Notes under the pieces: model-generated
What the model was told of the DNA's origin: nothing
Seen by the model: the letters and a program-made list of their open reading frames with translations, nothing else
The model's database searches: none
Shown: positions 62,595 through 64,000 of the stretch, one piece after another
Layout of the letters: every line of letters begins with the position of its first letter
Position numbering within the stretch: the first letter of the stretch is position 1
NCBI GenBank assembly: GCA_905116865.2
Contig: CAJHNH020006668.1
Span: forward strand, 1,077,912 to 1,141,911
DNA from: Candidula unifasciata
Taxonomy: Eukaryota > Mollusca > Gastropoda > Stylommatophora > Geomitridae
Direction: 5' to 3'
DNA length: 64,000 nt
Made by a program: the position numbers and the translations under genes

Positions 62595-63395
62595 TGCTGT
62601 AAAGAAGATGATACAGTGTTGTAGAGAAAATGATATTATCAAAGTGTTGTAGAGAAGATGATACAGTGTTGTAGAGAAAATGATATTATCAAAGTGTTGT
62701 AAAGATGATGATACAGTGTTGTAGAGAAAATGATATTATCAAATTGTTGTAAAGAAGATGATACAGTGTTTTAGAGAAAATGATATTATCAAAGTGTTGT
62801 CGAGAAGATGATACAGTGTTTTAGAGAAAATGATATTATCAAAGTGTTGTAGAGAAGATGATACAGTGTTGTAGAGAAAATGATATTATCAAAGTGTTGT
62901 AGAGAAGATGATTTAATCAAAGTGTTGTAGAGAAGATGATACAGTGTTTTAGAGAAAATGATATTATCAAAGTGTTGTAGAGAAGATGATACAGTGTTTT
63001 AGAGAAAATGATATTATCAAAGTGTTGTAGAGAAGATGATACAGTGTTTTAGAGAAAATGATATTATCAAAGTGTTGTAGAGAAGATGATACAGTGTTGT
63101 AGAGAAAATGATATTATCAAAGTGTTGTAGAGAAGATGATACAGTGTTGTAGAGAAGATGATACAGTGTTTTAGAGAAAATGATATTTTCAAAGTGTTGT
63201 AGAGAAGATGATACAGTGTTGTAGAGAAAATGATATCAAAGTGTTGTAGAGAAGATGATACCGTGTTTTAGAGAAAATGATATTATCAAAGTGTTGTAGA
63301 GAAGAGGATACAGTGTTGTAGAGAAAATGATATTATCAAAGTGTTGTAGAGAAGATGATACAGTGTTGTAGAGAAAATGATATTATCAAAGTGTC
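62595..63395. repeat. 50-bp dimeric minisatellite
   Basis: About 16 units, each a 22-bp half gtgttgtagagaagatgata-ca and a 28-bp related half gtgttgtagagaaaatgata-ttatcaaa. Occasional half-unit deletions (about 62905, 63145, 63230). Confidence 0.95.
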
Positions 63396-64000
63396 GGAGA
63401 AAAGAGAAAACAATGAGTACAGAAAAGTTTACAAACTGCTGCAAGTTGGTAATGACTGTTACTGGTACACAGAAACTGATGAATAACAACCGCTTTGTAA
63501 GAGAAAGGAAAAAAAAACAAGAGTTTTAAAAGACAGCCATTATGTTACATGAACATGATACAAGTATCAGTTACCTCACAGAAGCGCAAGGAAGGTCATA
63601 TGAGCTTTTGGCAGAAGGCAGTTATCCAACTGGAATTGGGGGGGGGGCACAAAAGCAAGTTTTAAGATGATAAAGGTCAAAGATGCTGCACTGGATTCTA
63701 TCTATGACACTGAACAGTCACCACGGAACAAAAGAAAACATATGAAGGACTATACTGCCAGTCCTCGGTGATGTACAACTAAAATACAAGATGACAGAGC
63801 TGGCCCTAACCTCAACCCTCCTACGACCCACGAGAGAGTGCAGCCTTCGTCGAGTTCTGCATGTTTCGCGACCGTTAAAAGTACTCAGATCCTGTAATAA
63901 AGAACACGCGATATTGCCAGCAGGTGACCACAACTAGTAAAATCTGCGTGTTGTTGGCCGGTCGTTAAACTTGACAACCCGCAACATAGGACAAGCCCTG
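63396..64000. other. No gene seen
   Basis: Mixed sequence with a G run at 63639-63647. ORFs are short and unrecognised. The window ends within it. Confidence 0.45.

Overview
This is eukaryotic, intron-rich, repeat-dense DNA, most likely from a mollusc (probably a gastropod). The phylum is inferred from the LINE and tRNA-SINE mix and from the divergence of the one recognisable gene; the sequence does not prove it. No prokaryotic operons, rRNA, CRISPR arrays or intact transposons were seen.

The main gene lies on the minus strand from 50953 down to 36356. It is a nine-exon orthologue of FAM102A/EEIG1, a protein with an N-terminal C2 (NT-C2) domain. Its exons are short (42-191 bp) and almost invisible to ORF finding. 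I assembled them from family resemblance, GT-AG splice sites and an unbroken phase chain (0-2-0-2-1-2-0-1), giving 921 coding bases (306 residues plus stop). Its eight introns are crowded with SINEs, LINE fragments, minisatellites, a roughly 156-bp C homopolymer and a compound microsatellite. Two of its exons have tandem arrays touching their splice signals.

A second, unrecognised minus-strand gene is possible but weakly supported. It rests on a terminal exon-like ORF at 54075-54254 and a small exon-like ORF at 55780-55851.

The left half (1-36 kb) holds no gene I can support. It is built from minisatellites and interspersed repeats: a 19-bp array with roughly 98-bp higher-order structure (10.8-12.4 kb), an array of roughly 35-40 bp inside a duplicated element (13.2-15.3 kb), 31-bp and 53-bp arrays (16.2-17.8 kb), a 4.9-kb 33-bp megasatellite with two subfamilies (19.2-24.1 kb), a 38-bp array (29.8-30.8 kb), a 25-bp array split by a LINE (31.4-33.9 kb) and a 59-bp array (34.7-36.2 kb). 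The right end (57-64 kb) has more LINE remnants, a roughly 530-bp AGT/AGC microsatellite and a dimeric 50-bp array.

I use working labels for the recurring families. F1 is a tRNA-SINE with 11-bp target-site duplications (TSDs). F2 is a tRNA-SINE whose body resembles 'gggaagtaaaggcggccg'. F3 is a GAA-tailed SINE-like element. F4 is a short tailed element. F5 is a repeat containing a 'gtgtcaccgggtg'-like motif. F6 is a long tRNA-headed SINE. F7 covers other tRNA-headed repeats. F8 is a degenerate repeat shared by 1.7-2.3, 7.2-7.6 and 26.5-26.7 kb. LINE groups A-E are separated by their coding remnants. I found no convincing new multi-gene system. The most interesting signals are the splice-site duplication, the array-bounded exon 6, and arrays whose halves differ on either side of a retroposon.
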